A stretch of 64,000 nucleotides of DNA from contig JAFVAQ010000037.1 of assembly GCA_017480495.1 (NCBI GenBank), forward strand, positions 48,629 through 112,628, read 5' to 3'. The position numbers were made by a program, and so were the translations under genes. A model generated the notes under the pieces. That model saw only the letters and a program-made list of their open reading frames with translations. It was not told where the DNA came from and made no database searches. Positions 33,969-43,157 of the stretch are shown piece after piece (position 1 is the stretch's first letter; the number at the start of each line of letters is the position of its first letter). The stretch comes from Eubacterium sp. Its GTDB lineage: Bacteria > Bacillota > Clostridia > Lachnospirales > Lachnospiraceae.

Positions 33969-34310
33969 ATGAGTCAGCAAAAGGTTGATAAATATAAGGA
34001 AGAGAAGAAGAACCGTAAGAAGATCATGCGTATCCAGAAGGTGAAGCAGGCAATTGGAGTGCTCGTTGTTTCACTGGGTATTGGTGCTCTTGTGGGTATT
34101 CCTCTTGGAAAATATCTATATAAATATCAGAAAGCCCAGGAAGCTAAGCATAGAACAATAGCAGCATCAGACTATGATACATGGTTTGAAGAGAAGTGGG
34201 CTGAGGATTATAGTCAGATAGGTGCAAATGAAGATCTTCAGAAGCTCCTTGATGAGTTTAACAATGCTTCTGCAACTGATGCTACGGCTTCAGATTCAAC
34301 TGCTGAATAA
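33969..34310 (+). CDS. Small single-pass membrane protein, unknown function
   Basis: 113 residues. A strongly basic N-terminus (KYKEEKKNRKKIMRIQKVK) precedes one membrane helix (about 28-50, with glycines). A charged region follows (FEEKWAEDYSQIG), then a Thr/Ala/Ser/Asp tail. An upstream in-frame ATG lies at 33906, but GAGG ahead of 33969 favours this start. No family recognised. Its stop ends 4 bases before the tmRNA 5' end, so its mRNA and pre-tmRNA are probably one transcript. Confidence 0.65.
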   Translation: MSQQKVDKYKEEKKNRKKIMRIQKVKQAIGVLVVSLGIGALVGIPLGKYLYKYQKAQEAKHRTIAASDYDTWFEEKWAEDYSQIGANEDLQKLLDEFNNASATDATASDSTAE

Positions 34311-34314
34311 ACCA

Positions 34315-34656
34315 GGGGTAGTACTGGTTTCGACGGGGGTTTAGAAACTATCATAGCCATCCGAGGTAGGTGACCTCGTTAAAACATCTATTTTAAAAAT
34401 AAACGCTGATAATAAATTAGCACTCGCTGCCTAAGAGCAGCTGTCAGTCTTGCGTCATCCGCTGCGCGAGTAACTGGCATCAAACAGGCGGAGCACTTCC
34501 GGGACAAAGCTTGTAGTCCAGGGAAGAATCACAAGCTACTGAAATTCTAAGCCTGTGAGTGGGCGTAGAACGTAGGGAATGTTAAAACACTTACTGTGAT
34601 GGAAGAAGTGGTAGTGAAAGAGCTTTCGGACGCGGGTTCGATTCCCGCCTGCTCCA
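34315..34656 (+). ncRNA. ssrA: tmRNA (transfer-messenger RNA)
   Basis: The 5' GGGGTAG (34315-34321) pairs with 3' CTGCTCC (34649-34655) through G-C and wobble pairs to form the acceptor stem; A34656 is the discriminator. The 3' CCA is not encoded. TGGTTTCGACGGGGG near the 5' end and the T-arm CGCGGGTTCGATTCCCGCC near the 3' end are hallmarks. The tag frame ends in GAT AAT AAA TTA GCA CTC GCT GCC TAA (34408-34434), giving a tag ending DNKLALAA. The resume codon lies upstream, most likely at 34402 or 34405. Works with SmpB to rescue stalled ribosomes. Confidence 0.95.
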
Positions 34657-34683
34657 AAAAGTAAAGTCCTTAGGGACTTCAAT

Positions 34684-34710
34684 AAAAAAAAGGCCTTTTG
34701 GCCTTTTTTT
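34684..34710 (+). terminator. Terminator after ssrA
   Basis: A-run, GGCC, TTTT, GGCC, T-run hairpin. A second small hairpin AAGTCC/GGACTT lies at 34664-34679. It also sits between ssrA and the convergent AraC gene. Confidence 0.8.
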
Positions 34711-34713
34711 ATA

Positions 34714-35466
34714 TTAAGTAGTGGAATCTTTGCTACTGTTTATTGTTGTCCATTTCTTTTGGTTTTTTGAACGGTATTTTTTAGGAGTTTCTCCAACAAG
34801 GGTTTTGAAGACCTGTATAAAATGACTCTGGGATGAGAAAGATAGCTGACAAGCGATTTCTATTATACTCATATCACTATTAACGAGAAGCTCCTGTGAC
34901 ATTTCTATTTTCTTATCTCTTATATAATCACTTATGCTGATTCCTAGTTCATTCGAAAATTCTCGTGATAGGAAGCTGGCGGATACGCCAGTGTGATTTG
35001 CCAGATCCTTGATAGTTATTCTTTCGCTTAAATGAGCGTATATATAATCCAGGGCCAGACTTACGGCTCTGGATATATTTTTGTCCTTTAGAGCGATTCT
35101 CATTTGACCAGTAAAGTCTAGTACCATATCGTCGTGAATCTGTTCAACTTCATCCTCAGTTGTAGCATAATCGAGCTTTCTTATATAATAATCACTCATC
35201 TGAAAAGCTTTTTCAGTCTCTAGTCCTTTTTCTATACAGACTCTTGTAATTATTCCAGCGGTTATAACCATATGATATTTGAGATTAAGCACTGGGTCTT
35301 TTGATAGAGTACCCACACCGGTAGAGTCTCTGAACCTGTGTTCTTCGACATTTTGTTTTACTGCATAAATGTCGCCGGCAGCGCATTGACGGAAGAAGAG
35401 TACCTCTTCTCTGACATCCCTATGCATTTCATCTATATCGTTTTCTAATAAGTCTAAATAATTCAT
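34714..35466 (-). CDS. AraC-family transcriptional regulator
   Basis: 250 residues. The C-terminal ~100 residues form the double helix-turn-helix: ITIKDLANHTGVSASFLSREF, then MSIIEIACQLSFSSQSHFIQVFK and the closing GETPKKYR. The N-terminal ~140 residues are mostly helical and match no sugar-binding cupin; the pattern resembles AraC proteins of Lachnospiraceae with an unassigned sensor. The ATG at 35466 follows GAGG; a frame start 21 bases earlier lacks a site. It is divergent from the surface-protein gene at 35658, which could be a target (inference). Confidence 0.85.
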   Translation of the reverse strand: MNYLDLLENDIDEMHRDVREEVLFFRQCAAGDIYAVKQNVEEHRFRDSTGVGTLSKDPVLNLKYHMVITAGIITRVCIEKGLETEKAFQMSDYYIRKLDYATTEDEVEQIHDDMVLDFTGQMRIALKDKNISRAVSLALDYIYAHLSERITIKDLANHTGVSASFLSREFSNELGISISDYIRDKKIEMSQELLVNSDMSIIEIACQLSFSSQSHFIQVFKTLVGETPKKYRSKNQKKWTTINSSKDSTT

Positions 35467-35657
35467 AAAATCCTCAACTAAAATCATAAGATATTGTAAT
35501 TATATAATTCTCTAATATTGTATCATAATAATGGGAGTTAAGTTAATCATTTTTGTATTTTTTCAAGATAATTGATATTAAACATTTTTGAAATGAATTA
35601 TTATAAAGTGGGTATTTATGAGATAGTATACACTATTTTAAAAGAAGGGAGAAAATC

Positions 35658-38600
35658 GTGAGAGTAAATCAAACGAAAAGAAGGTTAATAGTATTGCTTT
35701 TAGTTGTTTCTATGATTCTTTCGAGCGTCAGATTCGACTATGTGGGCGATGTTTTTGCGGCTGATGCCGAAACTACATCAGATACTGTTACAGTTGGTAC
35801 TCCTAGTGAGGCTGAGGAAGCAGAAGCTATTCTTGAGGGGGAAGAGGCTGCTGGCAAGAATCAGACAGAGCTAGTTGTTGACGAAGAGAGAGAGAATGAA
35901 GAAGAGAGTGAAAATGTAGAAGAGGTTGTAGATGATAGTGCTAAAGTACTTGTAATTGATGATCCAAGTACTGATTATAGTATTACTATCAATGCACCAG
36001 AAGGTAGTCTTCCTTATCCAGAGGAGGAGCTATCTGTAACTTCACGCGAAATCTTGCCTGGTACAGATGGTTACAATATGTATCTCAATTGCGCAGCTGA
36101 CGCTCTTAATAAAGATGATACAGAAACTATATCATTTGCTAGATTCTTTGATATTGAGATTCTTAGAAATGGTGAGAAGATCGAACCTTCACTTCCTGTT
36201 GAAGTAAAGATAGAGTACGACAATGCTCCTGAAGTGGCAAGTGGTGAAGATCTAAGCATAGTACACTTTGCTACTGATGGAATTGAAGTTATTGATGATG
36301 TTGAACTAAATAGTGATGCAAGTGAAATTACATATGAGCAGGATAGTTTCTCGGTTACAGCTACTTTGGTTACAACAAAAGAACCACCTGCGCCATCAGT
36401 AAATCCTAATAGGCCTTTAGCTTGGAAGGAATATGCATTAATAGCTGAATATAATGGTGAATATTATACTGTTGAATATGATGGTTCTCTTAAGAAAGTT
36501 AGTAAATCAGGAGATTATATAACAGCAGATAGATTGCTTATGTGGATATTTGCAAACGAGGATGGAAAATACTATCTTCGATCTATTGCAGAAGGTTATG
36601 ATTATAATGATATAGATCTTTCAACAACTTATGGATATACTTACATTGATCCTACTGTTGAGGGGGGATTATCAACTGATGTAAAAACTGGTGAAGAACC
36701 AAAAGAGGGAGCGACAAATAAACCATATAGTACTACTACTTTTGATTCTCCTAAGGATCACTGTGCAATTTCAATTGATAACGATGGTCATATTAAAACC
36801 GCTGATAACAAATATCTGTCCGTGCAAAATGGAAGCGATGGATTAAAACTAGCTGGTAATAGTGCGGATGGTGATGGGGTTAGATTTATACTTGCAGATG
36901 CAGAAAATCTTCCGGATTTATTTACACATAGAAATGATTTATTGGGCGGATATGAATATGGAACTGAAATGGCTCGTAACAATCAAGTTAATCATATAGA
37001 TATTTCGATTGAAGATAGTGTTACAGCTGTAATTCCGCTTATTTATGGAACTTACTATTATAAAGATGCGAATGATGAGTGGCAACAATTAGTTGTTAAT
37101 CCAGTGTCTCCTAAGAGTATCACAGTCACAAAAGATCTTAATGTTACTCAAGATACAATGAGGAATGCTACTATAATAGCATATGACCATAATGGTGCAG
37201 AGATAAATGATGCATATGTAATAAATGGTTATTCTTCTAATTCTGCATTTAATAATGATAATACTGTACAAGTTCGTATAGAAGGTGTATTCAAGGTTTC
37301 TACTGCAACAATAACTAATGATGTTGGTCCAAATGATGCACCTAATACAACAAATCGAAGAAGAGAAAAGGTTACATATTCCATATATGCTACTCAGCCT
37401 GATGTTACTTTTGATTATGATTCTTTAGAATATGGACAATTATACGATATTAATAAACAACCTTTATCAATAACTACGGATGTTGAATTAAAAAAGGAAA
37501 ATTTTGGATTTTTTGAGTCAAATAATACCTGTCCTGCTATAAATTATTTTAGACCATTATGGGAAAAAGGAGGTATTTTAGATACTGGTACATCAGGTAT
37601 GGACTTCAAAATTGAAGGCTCTACTGACATTCAATTAAAGGTAAAACCAGTTGCTATCAAAGTATATAATGACTTACGTGATTCGAGTGGAAATATTATT
37701 AAACCAGCTGAAGAATATAATGATATTAAATTTAATGTAAAACAGGATTATGATGGAGAACCATTAGACGTTATTGGTAAAAATGTTTCGGATTATTCTG
37801 ATCCTATAAATGTATCTGGTTATACAGATAACAGTCATAAAATTGACAGCGTAATTGATAAGACTGGTTCGGGACTTGTATATGATTATAATGTATTCCC
37901 AGGAATGGTAAATGTAGAAGAGGACATTAACACGGTTCCTAAGGTTGTTGTAGACCAGGATGGAAATACATGGCTTTATAGATATTCATATATTGAAACT
38001 GAATACGTTAATAGGGAAGACGGCAATGAAAGAAAACTGCACGTTGGTGATCAGTCAAACGATGGAACTGCTGTTGCAACTCCTGAAGTATTAGGCGATT
38101 ATAAAGATGTCAATAATGGAGATAAATTTAGTGAGTTTGTCGAGTTTTTTGCTCATAACGTCTATGACAAGGTTATTCCTCCAACTAAGGAGGAGGTTTC
38201 TCCATATCAGGGTAATGGTGAGCTTGGAGGAGTTTGTGCCGGTGATCAGATAACTTATTCTATTAATTATACTAACTACAGCTCAAGTGCTGAGGACATC
38301 GTTATAAAGGATAAGCTTGATGAGAATGTTGAATTTGTAAGTGCTTCTAATGGTGGTACTGAAAGTGATGGAGTAGTTACATGGAATCTTGATAGCGTTC
38401 CAGCAGGTCAGAAGGGCAGTGTAACTCTTACAGTAAAAGTTCTGGAAACTGCACTTGAGTCAAACGGCGGTCCTGGAACCGTTATTAATGGCGGAGATAC
38501 TGCGACTGTTCAGGTTGGAAATGATCCGGTATTTAAACTTGATGAAGTTCTGAATCCGGTTACTATGCCTTCTAAGATGGAGGTTTCTCCATATGAAGGA

Positions 38601-39557
38601 AATGGACTTCTTGGAAATGTTACTGTAGGCGAAGAGATTGTTTACGAAATCACCTACAAGAATTATAAAGATTCGGCAGCTACTGTTGTCATAAAGGACC
38701 TTCTTGATAAGAATGTTGAGTTCGTGAGTGCAACGAATGGTGGAGTTAATAACAATGGTACTGTTGTTTGGACTCTCAAGGATGTTCCTGCAGGTCAGAT
38801 CGGTACCGTTAATCTTACAGTTAAGGTTCTCGAAGGTGCACTTGCATCAAATGGTGGTCCAGGTAGTGTTATAAATGGTGGTATGGGCGATCCTAGCCAT
38901 GGCGGTATATCTAATAAGTATGGCGCTACAGTTCAAGTTGGAGATGACAAGGAAGTTGGTCTTGATCAGGTTGAGAATCCGGTTGTTCTTGAACCTGTTA
39001 AGCAGGAGGTTGCTCCATACGCTGGAACAGGAAAACTGGGAGAAGTAAATGTAGGCGATGAAATAACATACGAAATCGTTTATACAAATTACAAGAATAA
39101 ACCTGTGGATGTTACTATTGCAGATCTCTTCGATAAGAATCTTAAGTTTATAAGTGCGTCTGACGGTGGAGAATATGATGCTGAAGAACACGGTGTATCT
39201 TGGGAAATCAAGGATGTTCCTGCCGGAAAGACCGGAAAAGTAACAGTTACTGTTAAGGTTCTTGAAGGAGCTCTTAAGTCCAAGAATGGTCCTGGAAAAG
39301 TCATCAATGGTGGTTTTGAAGAACCTGAATCTAATTACAGTTTTACATTTGTAGTAATTGATGATGATTTATTCATATTAGATCCCGTTGAGAATCCTGT
39401 TAAAGAACCAGCTGCAACGGTTACTACACCGGCTGAGACAACTTCACCTGCTAAGACAGGTGATAAGATGCCTATCCTTCCAGTTGCATGTGTAATGATA
39501 ATTGCTGTAGTAGGTATCGTAACTATTGCTAGAAAACGTCGTAAAGTAAACGACTAA
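35658..39557 (+). CDS. Large secreted surface protein with DUF11-like repeats and sortase-type tail
   Basis: 1299 residues from a GTG start 6 bases after AAGGGAG. Signal peptide about residues 1-35 (KRRLIVLLLVVSMILSS..VFAAD); acidic linker to about 95. A long central region has no domain I can name. Three tandem repeats follow (nt about 38178-38563, 38564-38988, 38989-39400), each with VxPYxGxGxLGxVxxGDxITYxIxYTNY, DxxVEFVSAxxGG and VPAGxxGxVTLTVKVLE, typical of DUF11-type cell-surface domains. C-terminus: SPAKTG (1263-1268), a hydrophobic helix (1272-1291), then RKRRK. Probably anchored to the wall by a class B sortase such as the one at 49312 (inference). Confidence 0.85.
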   Translation: MRVNQTKRRLIVLLLVVSMILSSVRFDYVGDVFAADAETTSDTVTVGTPSEAEEAEAILEGEEAAGKNQTELVVDEERENEEESENVEEVVDDSAKVLVIDDPSTDYSITINAPEGSLPYPEEELSVTSREILPGTDGYNMYLNCAADALNKDDTETISFARFFDIEILRNGEKIEPSLPVEVKIEYDNAPEVASGEDLSIVHFATDGIEVIDDVELNSDASEITYEQDSFSVTATLVTTKEPPAPSVNPNRPLAWKEYALIAEYNGEYYTVEYDGSLKKVSKSGDYITADRLLMWIFANEDGKYYLRSIAEGYDYNDIDLSTTYGYTYIDPTVEGGLSTDVKTGEEPKEGATNKPYSTTTFDSPKDHCAISIDNDGHIKTADNKYLSVQNGSDGLKLAGNSADGDGVRFILADAENLPDLFTHRNDLLGGYEYGTEMARNNQVNHIDISIEDSVTAVIPLIYGTYYYKDANDEWQQLVVNPVSPKSITVTKDLNVTQDTMRNATIIAYDHNGAEINDAYVINGYSSNSAFNNDNTVQVRIEGVFKVSTATITNDVGPNDAPNTTNRRREKVTYSIYATQPDVTFDYDSLEYGQLYDINKQPLSITTDVELKKENFGFFESNNTCPAINYFRPLWEKGGILDTGTSGMDFKIEGSTDIQLKVKPVAIKVYNDLRDSSGNIIKPAEEYNDIKFNVKQDYDGEPLDVIGKNVSDYSDPINVSGYTDNSHKIDSVIDKTGSGLVYDYNVFPGMVNVEEDINTVPKVVVDQDGNTWLYRYSYIETEYVNREDGNERKLHVGDQSNDGTAVATPEVLGDYKDVNNGDKFSEFVEFFAHNVYDKVIPPTKEEVSPYQGNGELGGVCAGDQITYSINYTNYSSSAEDIVIKDKLDENVEFVSASNGGTESDGVVTWNLDSVPAGQKGSVTLTVKVLETALESNGGPGTVINGGDTATVQVGNDPVFKLDEVLNPVTMPSKMEVSPYEGNGLLGNVTVGEEIVYEITYKNYKDSAATVVIKDLLDKNVEFVSATNGGVNNNGTVVWTLKDVPAGQIGTVNLTVKVLEGALASNGGPGSVINGGMGDPSHGGISNKYGATVQVGDDKEVGLDQVENPVVLEPVKQEVAPYAGTGKLGEVNVGDEITYEIVYTNYKNKPVDVTIADLFDKNLKFISASDGGEYDAEEHGVSWEIKDVPAGKTGKVTVTVKVLEGALKSKNGPGKVINGGFEEPESNYSFTFVVIDDDLFILDPVENPVKEPAATVTTPAETTSPAKTGDKMPILPVACVMIIAVVGIVTIARKRRKVND

Positions 39558-39574
39558 TTTGAATTAAGATTTAT

Positions 39575-39613
39575 AGGACGGTTATAGTTTCAAACTGTAA
39601 CCGTTCTATTTTT
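39575..39613 (+). terminator. Terminator after the surface-protein gene
   Basis: Near-continuous 16-bp hairpin with two wobble pairs (AGGACGGTTATAGTTT / AAACTGTAACCGTTCT), then ATTTTTA. Confidence 0.78.
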
Positions 39614-39661
39614 ATGCAAAAATGTTTATATGATTCCGTTTTCTATGGTAGAATGTACCCT

Positions 39662-40696
39662 ATGGAGAAAATAGTAGAAACAATTCCATATGAGCGTACT
39701 AAGGCTTATGATCACACGGCAGCCTATTTTCCAGGCAAAAAGGTTTGTATGTTTGATATAGAGACTACAGGCCTATCACCGATGAATTCATTTACTTATA
39801 TTATTGGCGTTAATATCAAGGTTGGGGATGATTGGCAGATAATTCAGCTTTTTAATGATGATGGCCGTTCAGAACCAGAGATGATAAATGCTTTCTTTGA
39901 TATCATTTCCGATTATGATGTACTCGTGGAGTTTAATGGCGATCGCTTCGATATTCCTTATATTGAGAAACGTATGAATGTTATCACGAATAAGCTGCAT
40001 GTTAGGTTTGAAAATGGTTTTAATAAAATTACTTCCTTTGACCTAATGAAATGCATCAAACCTTATAAATATGCTCTAGGGCTTCCAAATATCAAGCAGA
40101 AAACTATCGAGAAATATCTTGGTATAGACCGCGTAGATACATTTAATGGTGGTCAGCTTATAGATGTCTATCTTAACTTCGTCACTACTGGGGATAAGAA
40201 GAGCAGAGAGCTTGTTCTTAGACATAATAGAGATGATATGGAAGGAATGCTTTTCCTTGGTGCTGTTCAAGCGATTGATATGATGAAGATGGGAAAGGTT
40301 AGCATTGAGAGGTTTGGTGTTAAAGAAATAGCCGGCAAGCTATTTTTCGTTATTGACTTAAAACTTGAAAGTAGTCTTGGCAGGAATATTTCTACTTCCT
40401 CATATGGCGCAGCACTAGATGCTGAAGAGGATTATGTATGTCTCAAGGTTCCTATATATACAGGTTCTCTTAATTATTATCTAGGTACAAAAGAGAAAGA
40501 CGGCGTAGTTAAGAAAGAAGGATACTTCGTTACTGCGCTAAACAACTATGACGGAAGTATAGCACTGTATAAGGATACCGCTAGGGCTAAATCGGGATAT
40601 GTAATGCTGGATGATACATTTCTAGGTAATATGGAACTAATACTTGAATATGCTAGACATATGATAAAGGAAATAATGCTATATAAGGGTAAATAA
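39662..40696 (+). CDS. YprB-type RNase H-like (DEDD) exonuclease domain protein
   Basis: 344 residues. Residues ~25-215 carry the exonuclease motifs FDIETTGLSP (motif I), FNGDRFDIPYIEKR (motif II) and LRHNRDDMEGMLFL (motif III). This matches the YprB ribonuclease-H-like family, usually linked to DNA or RNA processing; its exact substrate is unknown. The C-terminal ~130 residues have no recognised domain. Start uncertain: no clear ribosome site. ATG 39662 is chosen because an upstream frame start (39614) lies right at the preceding terminator. Confidence 0.78.
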   Translation: MEKIVETIPYERTKAYDHTAAYFPGKKVCMFDIETTGLSPMNSFTYIIGVNIKVGDDWQIIQLFNDDGRSEPEMINAFFDIISDYDVLVEFNGDRFDIPYIEKRMNVITNKLHVRFENGFNKITSFDLMKCIKPYKYALGLPNIKQKTIEKYLGIDRVDTFNGGQLIDVYLNFVTTGDKKSRELVLRHNRDDMEGMLFLGAVQAIDMMKMGKVSIERFGVKEIAGKLFFVIDLKLESSLGRNISTSSYGAALDAEEDYVCLKVPIYTGSLNYYLGTKEKDGVVKKEGYFVTALNNYDGSIALYKDTARAKSGYVMLDDTFLGNMELILEYARHMIKEIMLYKGK

Positions 40697-40747
40697 AAGG
40701 ACAATTCGGAAATACATATTTTCCAAATTTTTTATGTAAATTTATTA

Positions 40748-40775
40748 TTGAAAGAACGACGAAATATGGTATAAT
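40748..40775 (+). promoter_or_regulatory. Promoter of the DivIVA-domain gene
   Basis: TTGAAA (40748-40753), a 16-base spacer and TATAAT (40770-40775). Confidence 0.55.
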
Positions 40776-40830
40776 TTACTGTAGACTGTGCTAGTAATAG
40801 CTAATTAATGTATTGGAGGATTTCTGAATC

Positions 40831-41370
40831 ATGATGCAACCAATGGACATAAAGTCACAAAGCTTTAAAAAGGGATTATTTGGTTACAGTAAGGTAGACG
40901 TTGATCAGTATGTAGATACAGTATATCGCGCATATGATGAACTCTTTACTGAGAATAAAAATCTTAGAGATGAGAAGGATAGACTTAACAAGGTTATTGA
41001 AGAGCAGAGACTTAAGCTCTTCGATTTAGAGAATCAGGTTCAGGGGGTTTCACCTGCTTCTCCTAAGAAGGAAGAAGTTAAGGCTGAGCCAGAACCAGTT
41101 AAGGAAGAGCCAAAGAAGGAAGAGCCTTTCGAGGATCCATTCTCAGATATAATTATGGATGAACCAAAGAAGGAAGATGATGGCAAGATCAAGATGACTT
41201 CTAAAGAGCCTGAGTCAGCAACATCTAAGTTCTTCCAGGAATCAAATGATGATGTATTTGGTGATGGTGAAGATGTATTCGTCGGAGAAATCGAGGATAA
41301 TAGAAAGCCAAGCAAGGTTATGATCGGCGACGGAGAAGAAGAAGGATCAGACGATTTCGAGTTCCTTTAA
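40831..41370 (+). CDS. DivIVA-domain cell division/polarity protein
   Basis: 179 residues. The N-terminal ~65 residues, MDIKSQSFKKGLFGYSKVDV plus a coiled coil (NKNLRDEKDRLNKVIEEQRL), match the DivIVA/GpsB membrane-curvature domain. The rest is a low-complexity acidic and Lys/Pro-rich tail (EEPKKEEPF repeats, DDVFGDGEDVF) and ends in an acidic patch. Family role: marks division sites or poles and recruits partners. The neighbourhood with zapA, a SEDS protein and a PBP fits. Two adjacent ATGs; the ribosome site GGAGG is 11 bases before the first, a little far. Confidence 0.83.
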   Translation: MMQPMDIKSQSFKKGLFGYSKVDVDQYVDTVYRAYDELFTENKNLRDEKDRLNKVIEEQRLKLFDLENQVQGVSPASPKKEEVKAEPEPVKEEPKKEEPFEDPFSDIIMDEPKKEDDGKIKMTSKEPESATSKFFQESNDDVFGDGEDVFVGEIEDNRKPSKVMIGDGEEEGSDDFEFL

Positions 41371-41398
41371 ATCGAATATTAAAATATGTACTTACTCG

Positions 41399-41435
41399 GA
41401 GTGCTGCAAGATATTTTGTAGCACTCTTCGTTTTG
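41399..41435 (+). terminator. Terminator before ruvA
   Basis: 11-bp stem with one G-U (GAGTGCTGCAA / TTGTAGCACTC), a 6-base loop, then TTCGTTTT. Confidence 0.7.
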
Positions 41436-41486
41436 TATAAGAGTTTATTACATAAGCATTTATTATAGTAATATTGGGAGCATTGT

Positions 41487-42083
41487 ATGATAGCATATAT
41501 ATCTGGAAAACTTGAAGAGATATATTCCGATAGGATAGTTGTTGAGGCCCAGGGGGTTGGGTTTGAGATACTTACATATGATTACGTAATTAGGAAACTG
41601 CCTTCTCTTCATTCTGACGTTAAGATAGTTACATATATGGATGTAAAAGAGGATGATATGAGACTCTTTGGTTTCCTTACACCTACAGAGAAGGATCTCT
41701 TCATTAAACTTATATCAGTAAGTGGTATAGGGCCGAAGGGAGCTCTTTCTATACTTGATGAGTTAGGTCCTGATAATTTATGTGCGGCTATCATTTCTGG
41801 TGATCACAAGGCTATATCCAAGGCAAATGGTATAGGTAGCAAGACTGCTCAGAAGGTAGTTCTTGAGCTTCGTGATAAGTTGAATCTTGAAGGTACGATA
41901 TTTGATACTAGTAGTGCGGCGGCATTTGATGAAGATAGCGATTCAGATATATCTGATGCAGCTCAGGCCCTCGTAGCCCTTGGCTATTCAAATACAGATG
42001 CGCTGAAGGCTATCCGCAAGATTGAAGGCGCGGACAAGATGAAGACTGAAGATATCATCAGAAATGCCCTTAAGTATTTATAG
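41487..42083 (+). CDS. ruvA: Holliday junction DNA helicase subunit RuvA
   Basis: 198 residues. Tetrameric junction-binding protein that loads RuvB for branch migration. N-terminal OB fold (starts MIAYISGKLEEI), helix-hairpin-helix pair with SVSGIGPKGAL and KANGIGSKTAQKVVLEL, a flexible acidic linker (about 135-150), and C-terminal domain III ending MKTEDIIRNALKYL that contacts RuvB. ruvB follows after 51 bases. No ruvC next to it. Confidence 0.97.
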   Translation: MIAYISGKLEEIYSDRIVVEAQGVGFEILTYDYVIRKLPSLHSDVKIVTYMDVKEDDMRLFGFLTPTEKDLFIKLISVSGIGPKGALSILDELGPDNLCAAIISGDHKAISKANGIGSKTAQKVVLELRDKLNLEGTIFDTSSAAAFDEDSDSDISDAAQALVALGYSNTDALKAIRKIEGADKMKTEDIIRNALKYL

Positions 42084-42134
42084 AGATTAAGATTGATATA
42101 TCACTTTATATAACATTTTATACAGGGAATATAT

Positions 42135-43136
42135 ATGAAAGATAGAATAATAACAACTGAAGTCATCCCTGAGGAGGATGCGGCTGAGAAGAAGCTTCGA
42201 CCAACCAGTCTGGCTGAATATATAGGTCAGGACAAGGTTAAGAAGAACCTTGAGGTTTTTATTGAAGCGGCACGTAGACGTCATGAACCACTGGATCATG
42301 TTCTTCTGTATGGCCCTCCGGGACTAGGTAAAACAACTCTTGCTTGCATAGTTGCTGAGGAAATGGGGGTTAGTATCAAGATAACCTCTGGTCCAGCTAT
42401 AGAAAAACCAGGTGAGCTTGCCGCTATTCTTAGTCAGCTGTCTGAAAATGACGTTCTATTCATAGATGAGATACATAGGCTGAATAAGCAGGTTGAAGAG
42501 GTTCTGTATCCTGCGATGGAAGACTATGCTATAGATATAGTTATTGGCAAGGGTGAGCAGTCAAAGTCTCTGAGACTTGATCTCCCAAAGTTCACTCTTG
42601 TTGGTGCTACAACTAGGGCGGGTATGCTTTCCGCACCGCTTAGAGACCGTTTCGGGGTTGTGAATAGACTGGATCTCTATAATGTAAGTGAGCTTATGAG
42701 TATAGTTATTAGATCTGCTAAGGTCCTTGGTGTTAGTGTTGATGAAGAGGGGGCTCTAGAGATAGCTAAGAGATCACGAGGTACACCAAGACTTGCCAAC
42801 AGGCTTCTTAAGAGGGTTAGAGACTTTGCAGAGGTTGAACATCAGGGCAAAATTGATTATAATGTTGCGAGAAGTGCTCTTGATAAGCTGGATGTAGATG
42901 GTTATGGTCTAGATGATACTGATAGAAATATACTAACAACCATAATCAAGAATTTTGGTGGTGGCCCAGTAGGGCTTGATGTTCTTGCGGCAGCTATCGG
43001 GGAGGACTCTGGAACTATTGAAGATGTTTACGAGCCTTATCTTATCAAGAATGGTTTTATAAATAGGACTCCAAGAGGACGTGTTTGTACAGAAAAGGCA
43101 TATAAGCATTTAGATCTTGAATACATGCTTGGATAA
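42135..43136 (+). CDS. ruvB: Holliday junction DNA helicase subunit RuvB
   Basis: 333 residues. AAA+ motor for branch migration. N-terminal [19 protein letters not shown], Walker [13 protein letters not shown], Walker [10 protein letters not shown], sensor LVGATTRAG and arginine finger in LRDRFGV. The C-terminal winged helix ends [15 protein letters not shown]. Length is normal. Probably co-transcribed with ruvA; the broken zapA follows 21 bases later. Confidence 0.98.
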   Translation: MKDRIITTEVIPEEDAAEKKLRPTSLAEYIGQDKVKKNLEVFIEAARRRHEPLDHVLLYGPPGLGKTTLACIVAEEMGVSIKITSGPAIEKPGELAAILSQLSENDVLFIDEIHRLNKQVEEVLYPAMEDYAIDIVIGKGEQSKSLRLDLPKFTLVGATTRAGMLSAPLRDRFGVVNRLDLYNVSELMSIVIRSAKVLGVSVDEEGALEIAKRSRGTPRLANRLLKRVRDFAEVEHQGKIDYNVARSALDKLDVDGYGLDDTDRNILTTIIKNFGGGPVGLDVLAAAIGEDSGTIEDVYEPYLIKNGFINRTPRGRVCTEKAYKHLDLEYMLG

Positions 43137-43157
43137 GCAAAATTAGTGAGGTGTGAG

